Below, one piece after another: positions 41,322 through 42,365 of a stretch of 42,365 nt of DNA. The notes under the pieces are model-generated. The model was given only the letters and a program-made list of their open reading frames with translations, was not told the origin of the DNA and did not search any database. The position numbers were made by a program, and so were the translations under genes. The stretch is from NCBI GenBank assembly GCA_964435595.1, contig CAYSZV010000018.1, positions 1 through 42,365 of the forward strand, given 5' to 3'. The stretch is from Izemoplasma sp964435595. GTDB taxonomy: Bacteria > Bacillota_I > Bacilli_A > Izemoplasmatales > Izemoplasmataceae. Position 1 is the stretch's first letter. Each line of letters begins with the position of its first letter.

Positions 41322-42365
41322 ATGAAAAAGAAATTATTTTCAGTTTTAGCATTATTAACATTTGTTTTAGTCTTAGGTGCTTGTGCACCAACGGAGGAAG
41401 AACCTCAAACAATCGAATGTGAAACGGGATATGTATTAGATGGAGACGAATGTGTTATGGAAGAAGAACCAAATCCGGATCCAGTATTAGAAAGTATTAT
41501 TGAAACAGCAGAAGCTAACGGAAGTTTTACAACTTTATTAGCAGCATTAGATACTGCTGGATTANNNNNNNNNNATTTGCTGACTTATTAATGGCACTAG
41601 ACATTGATGCAGCTACATTATTAGGAATTGAAAACTTAAGTGATGTACTCTTGTACCATGTATTAGATGGAGCATATTACTCAGGTGACGTCGTATCAAA
41701 CGCACCATTCAGTATGGCAACATTAGAAGGTAGCAATGTTGAATTTACAGTAATGGATGGAAAAGCATATATTAATGGTATTGAAATCATCATGACTGAT
41801 ATCCTAACAACTAACGGTGTTATCCATGTTATTGATGGCGTTGTATTACCTTTAGATAATATCGTAGCTACAGCTACAGCTAATGGAAGTTTTACAACTT
41901 TATTAGCAGCATTAGACGAAGCTGGATTGACATCTACTCTTGAGGGAGCAGGATCATTCACAGTATTTGCACCAACTGATGATGCATTCGCAGACTTGTT
42001 AATGGCATTAGACATTGACGCGACTACATTATTAGGAATCGAAAACTTAAATGACGTATTGTTATACCATGTATTAGACGGTACTTATTATGCAAGTGAC
42101 GTTGTAGCAAATGCACCATTCTTTATGGAAACTCTTGAAGGAACATCTGTATTATTAACTTATTCAGGAGGAAGAGCATATATTAACGGTGTAGAAATTA
42201 TTATGACAGACATCTTAACTAGCAATGGAGTTATCCATGTTATCGAAGAAGTTATCTTACCACTAAATAATATCGTAGCAACAGCACAAGATGAAGGTAG
42301 CTTTACAACATTATTAGCAGCATTAGACCAAGCTGGATTGACATCTACTCTTGAGGGAGCAGGAT
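41322..42365 (+). CDS. Tandem fasciclin (FAS1) repeat lipoprotein, partial and gapped
   Basis: A surface lipoprotein (signal peptide with lipobox LGAC, Cys21), then a short Cys-containing acidic linker and tandem FAS1 domains of 137 residues (411-bp period). Each has an H1 region like FTVFAPTDDAF and an H2 region like GVIHVIDGVVLP. One gapped, one complete and one starting repeat are seen. The 10 N bases at 41565-41574 replace an expected 56 nt by comparison with the next repeat, so the reading frame shifts only because of the gap. The gene continues beyond the window. Likely role: adhesion or matrix contact. Confidence 0.85.
41565..41574. other. Assembly gap (10 N) within a near-identical tandem repeat
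   Basis: The flanks align with the following repeat at a 365-bp offset on the left and 411 bp on the right, so 46 bases more than the 10 N are missing if repeats are equal. The number of repeat units may also have been collapsed. Confidence 0.8.

Noticed and set aside
41210..41422. Short plus-strand reading frame over the fasciclin leader
   Set aside because: No ribosome site, low-complexity sequence, and it overlaps the signal peptide of the real gene in another frame.
41322..42365. Fasciclin gene as a pseudogene with frameshift
   Set aside because: The frame change coincides with the N gap, and the repeat comparison predicts 56 missing bases, which restores the frame.

Overview
The window reads as a chromosome segment of a low-GC, Firmicutes-type or walled-ancestor Mollicutes-like bacterium, possibly near the Izemoplasmatales or Acholeplasmatales. 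The lineage is inferred from gene content, not measured. The standard code is in use: several well-supported genes end in TGA (the RCC1 surface protein, ppx, the ABC ATPase, the GDPD gene). Shine-Dalgarno sites are strong, starts are mostly ATG with some GTG/TTG, and at least ten promoters carry an extended -10 box TGnTATAAT or a one-mismatch version. No tRNA, rRNA, insertion sequence, phage gene or CRISPR array was recognised. A 10-base N gap lies near the right edge.

Layout. 1-4042 (minus): the S10 ribosomal operon rpsJ-rplC-rplD-rplW-rplB-rpsS-rplV-rpsC, with a clear promoter and a folded leader. 4339-8019: a membrane protein, a NitT/TauT-like permease and lipoprotein pair without an ATPase, and a divergent Crp/Fnr regulator followed by a nucleotidyltransferase-fold gene. 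8040-13640 (minus): a 1643-residue secreted protein with 14 RCC1 blades and nine Ig-like domains, coupled to a lipoprotein of the same Ig-like type. A structured leader ending in an intrinsic terminator precedes it, so it looks like an attenuator. 13764-16527 (plus): a glycerophosphodiesterase and class III fructose-1,6-bisphosphatase. 16554-17903: a large membrane protein of unknown role.

18144-24834 (minus): a mannitol-type PTS locus, mtlA and then mtlR-mtlF-fruK-dehydrogenase-ptsH. MtlD is absent; 1-phosphofructokinase and a sorbose-1-phosphate-reductase-like dehydrogenase stand in its place. Both promoters carry repeated GTGACA/TGTCAC boxes. 24967-30048: a VTC-domain protein, a DUF4956 membrane protein and a carbohydrate-binding lipoprotein, divergent from a two-component system. 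Two perfect TTTAAG-N5-TTTAAG direct repeats, one per direction, sit exactly 10 nt from their -10 boxes, so the regulator probably controls itself and the VTC operon.

30093-41120: a GH3 glycosidase, an aldo/keto reductase, a polyphosphate operon (ppx-ppk-DUF1543), a Bfd-like small protein, a ROK sugar kinase, an ABC-2 exporter, and a regulator joining an XRE helix-turn-helix to a B12-binding module with the W-x9-EH and E-x-H-x-x-G motifs of CarH-type photoreceptors. 41322 to the edge (plus): a lipoprotein of tandem fasciclin repeats, broken by the N gap and cut by the window end.

Themes: sugar phosphate metabolism (PTS, fruK, fbp, ROK kinase, GH3), polyphosphate (VTC, ppk, ppx) and a rich surface made of lipoproteins and repeat proteins. 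The best candidates for something new are the symmetric TTTAAG switch over the VTC operon, the XRE-B12 regulator, the mtlD-less mannitol locus and the attenuator before the RCC1 gene.
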